Positions 1 to 4,449 of a stretch of 5,568 nt of DNA are shown one piece after another. How positions within the stretch are numbered: position 1 is the stretch's first letter; every line of letters begins with the position of its first letter. Source of the stretch: an uncultured bacterium (GTDB lineage: Bacteria > Bacteroidota > Bacteroidia > CAILMK01); the NCBI GenBank assembly GCA_903835275.1, contig CAILMK010000434.1, positions 1 to 5,568 on the forward strand. Reading direction: 5' to 3'. The notes below the pieces were generated by a model. The model was not told the origin of the DNA, did not search any database, and worked only from the letters and a program-made list of their open reading frames with translations. The translations under genes and the position numbers were made by a program.

Positions 1-11
1 AAATTAGTGAA

Positions 12-19
12 TAGATTTG
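12..19 (+). promoter_or_regulatory. Candidate Bacteroidota -7 promoter element
   Basis: TAGATTTG matches the Bacteroidota consensus TAnnTTTG exactly. The -33 element would lie at or beyond the window edge, so it cannot be judged. Transcription would begin near position 25, at the base of the hairpin at 26-64. That arrangement is odd and lowers confidence. An exact 8-mer with two free positions can also occur by chance in AT-rich DNA. Confidence 0.25.
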
Positions 20-25
20 AAATTA

Positions 26-64
26 CCCCTATTCGCCGCGGCGAACCCTAAAGGGGACTTTTTT
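26..64 (+). terminator. Nested hairpin plus T-run, candidate intrinsic terminator
   Basis: The outer arms CCCCT (26-30) and AGGGG (52-56) enclose the perfect palindrome at 32-45 and are followed at once by AC and six T (59-64). An alternative fold pairs CCCT (46-49) with AGGG (52-55). A GC-rich stem followed by a T-run is the form of a rho-independent terminator for a gene ending left of the window. The tail, CCCTAAAGGGGACTTTTTT, resembles a CCCCTAAAGGGGACTT-type intergenic repeat common in Bacteroidota; that resemblance is from memory. Confidence 0.4.
32..45. repeat. Perfect 14-bp GC-rich palindrome
   Basis: TTCGCCG (32-38) is followed directly by its exact reverse complement CGGCGAA (39-45). 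As RNA it would form a 5-bp stem with a CGCG loop. Its core CGCCGCGGCG (34-43) recurs exactly in the second palindrome at 2524-2541. The surroundings are AT-rich, so two intergenic copies of a 10-bp GC-only core suggest a dispersed palindromic repeat family rather than chance. Confidence 0.55.
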
Positions 65-119
65 ATCCTCATATTCCGGCAAAAGTGTAATTTCCCTCCA
101 AATTTAAAACTTATTAAAA

Positions 120-413
120 ATGAAAAAAGTTACGATCATTACCCTTTCATTAATTTGCATTGCACTTACTTACTTTGTCATTAAGGCAAAAGCTGCGCCA
201 CAAAATGCGGGGCATGAGTATGTCTACATTTACTGGTCAGGTCTTGGATCCAAAGTTAATATTATCTCCACGGAAAAAGGAGAGTCTAAAGAAGAAATGA
301 CCGATAAAAGTATCCTTGGGGTTTTAAAAAAAGTAAAGGAATATGAGGGACAAGGATGGAAGCTTGAAGCAACTTATACGGCTGGAGCATTTCTATTAAA
401 GAAACAAAACTGA
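120..413 (+). CDS. Small exported or membrane-anchored protein of unknown function
   Basis: The gene encodes 97 residues from an ATG after an A-rich leader (ttattaaaa) with no Shine-Dalgarno sequence. Residues 1-3 (MKK) are basic and residues 4-21 form a hydrophobic stretch, so the protein is exported or anchored in the inner membrane. An AKA-A sequence at about residues 23-26 could be a signal peptidase I site. The remaining roughly 70 residues are mixed alpha/beta. A pattern of Y-V-Y-I-Y-W (34-39), a helix-like SILGVLKKVKEYEGQ (64-78), GWKLEA (79-84) and a closing FLLKK (91-95) resembles small DUF4177-like proteins, whose hallmark is a GW-L motif after a helix. That match is by eye only. 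No function can be assigned. It stands alone, with hairpins on both sides (26-64 and 433-468), so it is probably a single-gene transcript. Confidence 0.75.
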   Translation: MKKVTIITLSLICIALTYFVIKAKAAPQNAGHEYVYIYWSGLGSKVNIISTEKGESKEEMTDKSILGVLKKVKEYEGQGWKLEATYTAGAFLLKKQN

Positions 414-432
414 GTTTTAGAATCCAAAATTC

Positions 433-468
433 TTCAGTAACCCCCGACTAAAGTCGAGGGTTACTGAA
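433..468. repeat. Strong hairpin after the small exported gene
   Basis: A 16-base arm (433-448) pairs with 453-468 around a TAAA loop, with one C/A mismatch (444 against 457). The inner part, CCCCGACTAAAGTCGAGGG, is an almost symmetric element. It begins 19 bases after the stop of the 97-residue protein. No T-run follows on + (TGAAAAATTGAC), and none precedes it that would serve -. It may be a 3' end stabilising or processing hairpin, or a copy of a dispersed intergenic repeat, rather than a classic terminator. Confidence 0.6.
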
Positions 469-505
469 TGAAAAATTGACTGATATATGTCACTCCAAAG
501 GGCAA

Positions 506-537
506 TTTCATTAAGTTAATTTCATTTGCTATATTTG
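506..537 (+). promoter_or_regulatory. Candidate promoter of the lipoprotein gene
   Basis: TATATTTG (530-537) matches the Bacteroidota -7 consensus TAnnTTTG exactly. TTTC (506-509), one base off the -33 TTTG element, lies 20 bases upstream, which is the usual spacing. Transcription would start near 543, giving a leader of under 20 bases before the ATG at 560. Position, spacing and match agree, so this is one of the better promoter calls in the window. Confidence 0.55.
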
Positions 538-559
538 ATAGTACATTCCGTCAATACAA

Positions 560-1135
560 ATGAATAAACCAAAAATCACCTTAACCGAATTGCTGTTTTT
601 ATCATGCTTCATGCTTGGGTCATGTTCTCAAGATGTTTTGACTTCCATGTATTCAACACCTCAAACATACCATCCGTATTACAATAGACCGCCAACCTGC
701 AGACTTTTTGAACGTAATAATTTTGAAAAAAGTTATTATCCATGCTCCTGTAAAAAATGTTTCCAGGATAGTTTATTTAACCAATATTTTAATTCCAATA
801 TTTCAGCGAAGGGCGATTACTCAAGAATAGCTTTTTGTCCCATTTCCAACAATTCCAACATACAGCTTTATTCATTTTACTCATATGATTATAGTCCCCA
901 AAAGCGGCACGGCTGTTTAGGATCCCCGGATATTAGACTGGGATACATTTTGAACGATAGTAATTCCTCCAAGGTTTATTTAGATACCATCTCAGCGGTA
1001 TACGTTACTGAAACATTAAAAAGCAGCGGTATATCTTCTTATAAAAGTAAAAGGGCTGCTCACAAAATAAGGAAATTGAACATACGATTTGAAAAATATG
1101 CGGCTGATAGTAATTCTCGGAAATTTAGTTTCTGA
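560..1135 (+). CDS. Cysteine-rich lipoprotein of unknown function
   Basis: The gene encodes 191 residues. The N-terminus has a basic start (MNKPK), a hydrophobic core (about 8-20) and a lipobox L19-G20-S21-C22, so it should be lipidated at C22 and held in the periplasm or outer membrane. The next residues are S-Q-D, which does not settle whether it is surface-exposed. The mature part is rich in Tyr, Ser and Asn and holds six more cysteines (47, 62, 64, 67, 93, 119), three as a C-S-C-K-K-C cluster at 62-67. They may form disulfides or bind a metal; this is inference. The C-terminus (162-188) is strongly basic. I do not recognise the family. Its own promoter (506-537) and terminator (1180-1202) mark it as monocistronic. 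It is AT-rich compared with prs and aroC, as is common for fast-evolving surface proteins. Confidence 0.75.
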   Translation: MNKPKITLTELLFLSCFMLGSCSQDVLTSMYSTPQTYHPYYNRPPTCRLFERNNFEKSYYPCSCKKCFQDSLFNQYFNSNISAKGDYSRIAFCPISNNSNIQLYSFYSYDYSPQKRHGCLGSPDIRLGYILNDSNSSKVYLDTISAVYVTETLKSSGISSYKSKRAAHKIRKLNIRFEKYAADSNSRKFSF

Positions 1136-1179
1136 GACATGAATAAGGGATTCAGATACCACTGAAATACCGCTATTCA

Positions 1180-1202
1180 TTGTCTTCGGACAAAGATTTT
1201 TT
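1180..1202 (+). terminator. UUCG-capped intrinsic terminator after the lipoprotein
   Basis: TTGTC (1180-1184) and GACAA (1189-1193) pair around a TTCG loop closed by C-G, the very stable cUUCGg tetraloop. Six T (1197-1202) follow after three bases. The stem is short. A second, competing fold lies just upstream: GACATGAATA (1136-1145) pairs imperfectly with TATTCATTGTC (1174-1184), enclosing TTCAG/CTGAA (1151-1155/1162-1166). That larger fold starts right after the stop codon and shares bases with the terminator stem. Confidence 0.5.
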
Positions 1203-1215
1203 AGTTTAGCATGTC

Positions 1216-1284
1216 TGAGGCGTGTCTGCGTCAGAAGACGCAAAACCAAAGCTTCCAGGTCTTAGACCTGAAATAGCTGCCTCG
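1216..1284 (+). other. Possible branched RNA fold before tRNA-Gln
   Basis: Two hairpins lie side by side: TGCGTC-AGAA-GACGCA (1227-1242) and CAGGTC-TTA-GACCTG (1256-1270). They are enclosed by GAGGC (1217-1221) pairing with GCCTC (1279-1283), extended by a T-G pair (1216/1284). Together they would form a three-way junction. A near -7 element, TAGTTTAG (1202-1209, one mismatch to TAnnTTTG), lies just upstream. No open reading frame of note covers it. It could be a small RNA, a leader element or chance pairing. Confidence 0.2.
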
Positions 1285-1350
1285 TTTGGGTCCGAAATGC
1301 ACCTTCTCAAAAAAATCCAAAATCGTAAAACCTAAATCGCAAATCTTTCC

Positions 1351-1358
1351 TACCTTTG
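1351..1358 (+). promoter_or_regulatory. -7 promoter element of the tRNA-Gln / prs unit
   Basis: TACCTTTG matches TAnnTTTG exactly and sits 9 bases before the first base of the tRNA, so transcription would start at about 1363-1366, close to the mature 5' end. I see no TTTG at the -33 position. TACCTTTGC is a form often seen in Bacteroidota promoters. With only 33 bases between the tRNA and prs, this promoter probably serves both. Confidence 0.6.
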
Positions 1359-1367
1359 CGGCTTCAT

Positions 1368-1440
1368 TGTCCGATGGTGTAATTGGCAACACATCTGGTT
1401 TTGGTCCAGAAGAGTCTAGGTTCGACCCCTAGTCGGACAA
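1368..1440 (+). tRNA. tRNA-Gln (anticodon TTG)
   Basis: The cloverleaf is complete. The acceptor stem is TGTCCGA (1368-1374) with TCGGACA (1433-1439), and the discriminator is A1440. The D stem is GTGT/ACAC, and the anticodon stem TCTGG/CCAGA carries the loop TTTTGGT, giving anticodon TTG. The variable loop is five bases, and the T stem CTAGG/CCTAG carries TTCGACC. T8 and G9 fall where expected. The first pair is the weak U1-A72 that is typical of tRNA-Gln and recognised by glutaminyl-tRNA synthetase. CCA is not encoded (CTT follows), so the end is added by nucleotidyltransferase. It reads glutamine codons CAA and, by wobble, CAG. It is very probably co-transcribed with prs. Confidence 0.96.
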
Positions 1441-1473
1441 CTTAATTCCTTTAAAAGCCTGAGATAAAATACT

Positions 1474-2451
1474 ATGCCGGCAAGATTTAACCCCGTTCAA
1501 ATTTTCTCAGGCACGCAGTCACATGCCCTTGCCGAGAAAATTGCAGAAAATTTCGGTACTAAACTTGGCGAATTATCCATTTCGCGCTTCAGCGATGGTG
1601 AAATAGCAGCAAGTTACGGTGATTCAGTTCGTGGAAGCGATGTATTTATCATCCAGTCCACTTTTGCTCCAACAGATAATTTAATGGAAATGCTTTTGGC
1701 GGTAGATGCTGCTAAAAGGGCTTCCGCGCATTATATTACTGCTGTGGTGCCTTATTTCGGTTTTGCACGTCAGGACAGGAAGGATAAGCCAAGGGTTTCG
1801 ATTGCATCCAAATTGGTAGCCAATCTTCTTACTACTTCCGGCATTAGCCGCATCATGACCATGGATTTACATGCTCCACAGATACAGGGCTTTTTTGAAG
1901 TTCCTGTGGACCACCTGGAAGCATCTGTAATATTTATTCCGCATATCCGTTCACTACATATAGAAGATCTTGTGATTGCTGCCCCGGATATGGGCGGTAC
2001 TCAACGTGCCCGTTATTACGCTCAAAAGCTCCTTGCTGAACTGGTTATTTGCGATAAGCACCGTAAATACGCCAATCAAATTGAGGCAATGCGCATCATC
2101 GGTGATGTAAAAGGCAAAAACGTTATCATTGTTGATGACATCGTAGATACAGGAGGAACTCTTAGCAAAGCAGCCGACCTTATGCTGAATGAAGGCGCTA
2201 AAACGGTTCGAGCATTTTGTACGCATCCGGTACTTTCCGGCAAGGGTTACGAGAATATTGAAAATTCCCGCCTTACAGAATTGGTGGTTTGCGATACTAT
2301 CCCTGTTCAAACCGGCAGAAGCAGCAAGATCCGCGTATTAAGTACTGCGCCTCTTTTTGCAAATGCCATCCATAATGTAAATGAGCACGGATCCATTAGT
2401 TCATTGTTCCGCCTTCCTGAAGAAATTCAGGCGTCGCTGGAAATGAAGTAA
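1474..2451 (+). CDS. prs: Ribose-phosphate pyrophosphokinase (PRPP synthetase)
   Basis: This cytosolic enzyme transfers pyrophosphate from ATP to ribose 5-phosphate, making PRPP for purine, pyrimidine, NAD, histidine and tryptophan synthesis. The 325-residue product is full length for class I enzymes (about 310-320). It has two phosphoribosyltransferase-like domains with the expected motifs: FSDGE (39-43), the ATP-site RQDRK and flexible loop (99-114), DLHAPQIQGFF with the conserved His133 (131-141), PDMGG (171-175), the catalytic-loop K195-x-R197, and the PRPP loop VDDIVDTGGTL (220-230). DLHAP replaces the usual DLHAG, and the loop RKDKPRVSIAS differs from the enterobacterial RKARGREPITAK; the latter type is familiar in Bacteroidota. 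The ATG at 1474 places the N-terminus correctly and has no Shine-Dalgarno. It starts 33 bases after tRNA-Gln and probably shares its promoter. Confidence 0.97.
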   Translation: MPARFNPVQIFSGTQSHALAEKIAENFGTKLGELSISRFSDGEIAASYGDSVRGSDVFIIQSTFAPTDNLMEMLLAVDAAKRASAHYITAVVPYFGFARQDRKDKPRVSIASKLVANLLTTSGISRIMTMDLHAPQIQGFFEVPVDHLEASVIFIPHIRSLHIEDLVIAAPDMGGTQRARYYAQKLLAELVICDKHRKYANQIEAMRIIGDVKGKNVIIVDDIVDTGGTLSKAADLMLNEGAKTVRAFCTHPVLSGKGYENIENSRLTELVVCDTIPVQTGRSSKIRVLSTAPLFANAIHNVNEHGSISSLFRLPEEIQASLEMK

Positions 2452-2455
2452 TTTC

Positions 2456-2487
2456 GATGTGATAATGTGTCGATATGCTAATGTGCA
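2456..2487. repeat. Degenerate 16-bp direct repeat after prs
   Basis: Two adjacent 16-base units (2456-2471 and 2472-2487), both beginning GAT and sharing TAATGTG, agree at 12 of 16 positions. The block starts 4 bases after the prs stop codon. A block built from the same words (GATGTG, GATATG, ATAATGTG, CTAATG) lies just after the stop of the M16 gene on the opposite strand (4419-4449). The AT-rich remainder of the gap, to 2523, shows no clear promoter. Confidence 0.5.
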
Positions 2488-2523
2488 AATTGAGCTCATT
2501 TTTATAGCGCATTGGCAAATTAA

Positions 2524-2541
2524 CTTCCGCCGCGGCGGAAG
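2524..2541. repeat. Perfect 18-bp GC-rich palindrome before aroC
   Basis: CTTCCGCCG (2524-2532) is followed directly by its exact reverse complement CGGCGGAAG (2533-2541). It shares the 10-bp core CGCCGCGGCG with the palindrome at 32-45. It ends 12 bases before the aroC start codon. In RNA it would form a very stable stem in the leader, where it could limit ribosome access or cause pausing. No T-run follows, so it is not a standard terminator. It could equally be a mobile-type intergenic palindrome. Confidence 0.6.
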
Positions 2542-2553
2542 CACCTTAAAACA

Positions 2554-3633
2554 ATGTCAGGTAACAGCTTCGGTAACCTTTTCCGTATAACAACTTTTGG
2601 AGAATCCCATGGTAAAGCCATTGGTGTTATTATTGATGGTTGTCCAGCGGGATTAGAAATCGATATAAACTTCATCCAATCCGAACTGGACCGACGCAAA
2701 CCCGGACAATCCAAACTTACCACTAATAGAAAAGAAGAAGACAAGGTTGAAATACTTTCAGGTATTTTTGAAGGAAAAAGCACAGGTACTCCCATTGCCA
2801 TGATGATCTATAATAAGGATCACAAATCAGAAGATTATTCAGCATTAAAAGATCTATACCGTCCCTCCCACGCGGATTATACCTGGGAACGCAAGTTCGG
2901 TATCCGCGATTATCGCGGCGGCGGACGCTCATCGGCGCGCGAAACCGCGACGCGCGTTGCATCCGGCGCGATCGCGAAGCTATTACTCGCGCATTTCGGC
3001 GTACAGATCAGCGCGTTTGTCAGCGCAGTCGGCGCGATAACGAATCCACTACCCTATTCGCTACTGGATCTGTCGCTTACAGAAAGCTCTTTGGTGCGCA
3101 ACCCCGACGCGGATTCTTCTAAACTGATGGAGCGCGCGATTGAAGAAGCAAAAGCGAGAGGCGATAGCCTTGGCGGAGTCATTTCCTGCGTCATTAAAAA
3201 CTGCCCTGTCGGATTAGGTGAACCTGTATTCGATAAACTTCACGCGGATCTCGGCAAGGCTATGCTTAGCATCAATGCCGTAAAAGGATTTGAGATAGGC
3301 TCCGGTTTTGAGGGCGCATCCATGCGCGGCTCCGAGCATAATGATTCATTTATCCGCGCGGATAACGCGATTCATACCGCGACGAATAATTCCGGCGGCA
3401 TACAGGGCGGAATCTCCAATGGTGAAGACATATTTTTCCGCGTAGCATTCAAACCCGTCGCGACAATTGCAAAATCACAGCAAACAGTAAATACCTCCGG
3501 CGAAGAAGTTGAACTTTCTGCAAAAGGCCGTCACGATCCCTGCGTAGTTCCGCGCGCCGTTCCCATAGTAGAAGCTATGGCGGCACTTACTCTTGCGGAT
3601 CATTTATTGAGAGCGAGAGGGAATAGGATTTGA
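2554..3633 (+). CDS. aroC: Chorismate synthase
   Basis: AroC converts 5-enolpyruvylshikimate 3-phosphate to chorismate, the last step of the shikimate pathway, in the cytosol with reduced FMN. The 359-residue product is full length. All three family signatures are present: GESHG near the N-terminus (16-20, His19), the stretch around [14 protein letters not shown] (118-131) with His106 just before it, and [20 protein letters not shown] (326-345). [10 protein letters not shown] (281-290) and KPVATI (300-305) also match. The ATG at 2554 gives the canonical N-terminus ([17 protein letters not shown]). I see no promoter match in the 102-base gap after prs, so read-through from prs is likely. Composition changes sharply inside the gene: from about 2865 to 3420 Ala and Arg codons are mostly GCG and CGC and CpG is several times denser than in the first 300 bases. 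Confidence 0.97.
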   Translation: MSGNSFGNLFRITTFGESHGKAIGVIIDGCPAGLEIDINFIQSELDRRKPGQSKLTTNRKEEDKVEILSGIFEGKSTGTPIAMMIYNKDHKSEDYSALKDLYRPSHADYTWERKFGIRDYRGGGRSSARETATRVASGAIAKLLLAHFGVQISAFVSAVGAITNPLPYSLLDLSLTESSLVRNPDADSSKLMERAIEEAKARGDSLGGVISCVIKNCPVGLGEPVFDKLHADLGKAMLSINAVKGFEIGSGFEGASMRGSEHNDSFIRADNAIHTATNNSGGIQGGISNGEDIFFRVAFKPVATIAKSQQTVNTSGEEVELSAKGRHDPCVVPRAVPIVEAMAALTLADHLLRARGNRI

Positions 3634-3636
3634 TGC

Positions 3637-3665
3637 ACATGCCATTTCTTAAAGAAATGGCATGT
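3637..3665 (+). terminator. Long perfect hairpin just after aroC
   Basis: ACATGCCATTTCTT (3637-3650) and AAGAAATGGCATGT (3652-3665) are exact reverse complements around one base. In RNA this gives at least a 12-bp stem with a TTAAA loop, starting 3 bases after the aroC stop. It is followed by CTGTAACATCC with no T-run, so it is not a textbook intrinsic terminator. It may protect the aroC mRNA end or stop transcription weakly before the next promoter. Confidence 0.45.
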
Positions 3666-3713
3666 CTGTAACATCCTCAATTCATCGTCTCATGCCCCTT
3701 TGAATATAATTCG

Positions 3714-3721
3714 TAATTTTG
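3714..3721 (+). promoter_or_regulatory. -7 promoter element of the thioesterase gene
   Basis: TAATTTTG matches TAnnTTTG exactly. No TTTG is found 19-20 bases upstream (the TTTG at 3699-3702 is too close). Transcription would start around 3726-3729, about 12 bases before the ATG at 3740. The box overlaps an in-frame TTG at 3719, which argues against that TTG being the start codon. Confidence 0.5.
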
Positions 3722-3739
3722 AATCATAATAACAACCCT

Positions 3740-4288
3740 ATGATCATAAAACGTCCGATGGATTCCCTGGTAGTAATGAATGAACTCGTTCTACCGAATG
3801 ATACCAATACACTGAATAACCTCATGGGAGGCCGCCTCCTGCACTGGATGGATATTGCTGCGGCCATGTCCGCCGGGAAACTATCCAAGGCTACCTGCGT
3901 AACCGCAGCCGTCGATAAGGTTTCATTCAATCATCCCATTCGTCTGGGAGATGTGGTGACGATACAAGCCAAGTGTGTGCGCTCCTTCAATACATCCATG
4001 GAGGTGCATATAGAAGTATGGGCTCAGGACATCAAGACCGATAATAAAGTAAAAAGCAATGAAGCTTTTTATACATTCGTTGCATTGAACCAGGAAGGCA
4101 AACCTATTCCTGTTCCGCATATAGAACCGCTCAGCGAAGAAGAAACGATTTTATATGATTATGCTTTACTTCGCAGGCAACTTAAACTCCTTATTGCAGG
4201 AAAAACAAATCTTTCCAAAACCCCGGAGCTAAAAGCACAATTTGATGCATGGTCAAAGGGCGAAGAAAAGGCTTTTACTGGGATGTGA
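3740..4288 (+). CDS. Acyl-CoA thioesterase, hotdog fold (BACH/YciA-like)
   Basis: The product should hydrolyse acyl-CoA to free acid and CoA in the cytosol; the chain-length preference cannot be read from sequence. From the ATG at 3740 it has 182 residues. The N-terminal block ELVLPNDTNTLNNLMGGRLLHWMD (15-38) is the hallmark of the BACH/YciA group, with the hotdog helix starting near GGRLLHWMD. A further strand block (60-95, VSFNHPIRLGDVV) and the closing AFYTFVALNQEGKPIPVP (109-126) complete one hotdog domain. A charged tail of about 55 residues follows. The reading frame can be extended to a TTG at 3719, but that codon lies in the -7 box, and family members begin shortly before the conserved block, so the ATG is preferred. 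It appears monocistronic, with its own promoter and the shared terminator at 4382-4411. Confidence 0.9.
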   Translation: MIIKRPMDSLVVMNELVLPNDTNTLNNLMGGRLLHWMDIAAAMSAGKLSKATCVTAAVDKVSFNHPIRLGDVVTIQAKCVRSFNTSMEVHIEVWAQDIKTDNKVKSNEAFYTFVALNQEGKPIPVPHIEPLSEEETILYDYALLRRQLKLLIAGKTNLSKTPELKAQFDAWSKGEEKAFTGM

Positions 4289-4302
4289 TATCAGCGGGAT
4301 AG

Positions 4303-4330
4303 TTATGAGTTATGAATTATGAGTTTTGAA
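4303..4330. repeat. Four tandem 7-bp units
   Basis: TTATGAG, TTATGAA, TTATGAG and TTTTGAA follow each other without gaps, 15 bases after the thioesterase stop. Such ttatgag-type arrays are familiar between genes in Bacteroidota (recalled, not searched). No open frame or promoter is evident. The rest of the gap, to 4381, holds only short weak inverted repeats such as GCGTAA/TTACGC (4335-4340/4361-4366). Confidence 0.6.
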
Positions 4331-4381
4331 TGAAGCGTAATATCCAGCACAAGTAAATACTTACGCCATCGAATAAGAACA

Positions 4382-4411
4382 AAAAGCCATTCGGAATTCC
4401 GAATGGCTTTT
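4382..4411. terminator. Bidirectional intrinsic terminator between convergent genes
   Basis: AAAAGCCATTCGGAA (4382-4396) and TTCCGAATGGCTTTT (4397-4411) are exact reverse complements. As RNA, AGCCATTCGG pairs with CCGAATGGCT around a short loop, and the A-run on one side becomes the T-run on the other. It therefore works in both directions: for the thioesterase on + and for the M16 gene on -, whose stop lies 32 bases away. Perfect symmetry, GC-rich stem and placement make this the clearest terminator in the window. Confidence 0.92.
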
Positions 4412-4418
4412 GTATTTC

Positions 4419-4449
4419 ATTAGCACATTATCATATCAGCACATCAATT
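4419..4449. repeat. Degenerate repeat block at the end of the M16 gene
   Basis: Read on the - strand, this block contains GATGTG, GATATG, ATAATGTG and CTAATG, the same words as the repeat after prs (2456-2487) in a different order. It begins at the stop codon of the M16 gene, so both blocks lie immediately 3' of a gene and in the same orientation relative to it. It fills the space between that stop and the terminator. Confidence 0.45.

Noticed and set aside
1016..1249. 77-residue open frame on the - strand
   Set aside because: It overlaps the 3' end of the lipoprotein gene and the terminator, has no recognisable motif, and no promoter or conserved context supports it.
1954..2310. 118-residue open frame on the - strand
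   Set aside because: It lies entirely inside prs, whose protein is intact and conserved; it is a shadow frame.
2520..2962. Two overlapping - strand open frames (2520-2801 and 2723-2962)
   Set aside because: Both fall over the 5' part of aroC, where the + frame encodes the conserved GESHG and [10 protein letters not shown] regions; they are shadows.
2968..2975. GCGATCGC, the cyanobacterial HIP1 octamer
   Set aside because: I noted only this one copy, within a GCG-rich coding stretch of a Bacteroidota-like window; chance from codon use is the simplest explanation.
3724..4120. Two - strand open frames (3724-3930 and 3923-4120)
   Set aside because: They lie inside the thioesterase gene and show no signal, domain or promoter.
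4303..4330. CRISPR-like array
   Set aside because: The units are 7 bp, contiguous and without spacers, so this is a simple tandem repeat.
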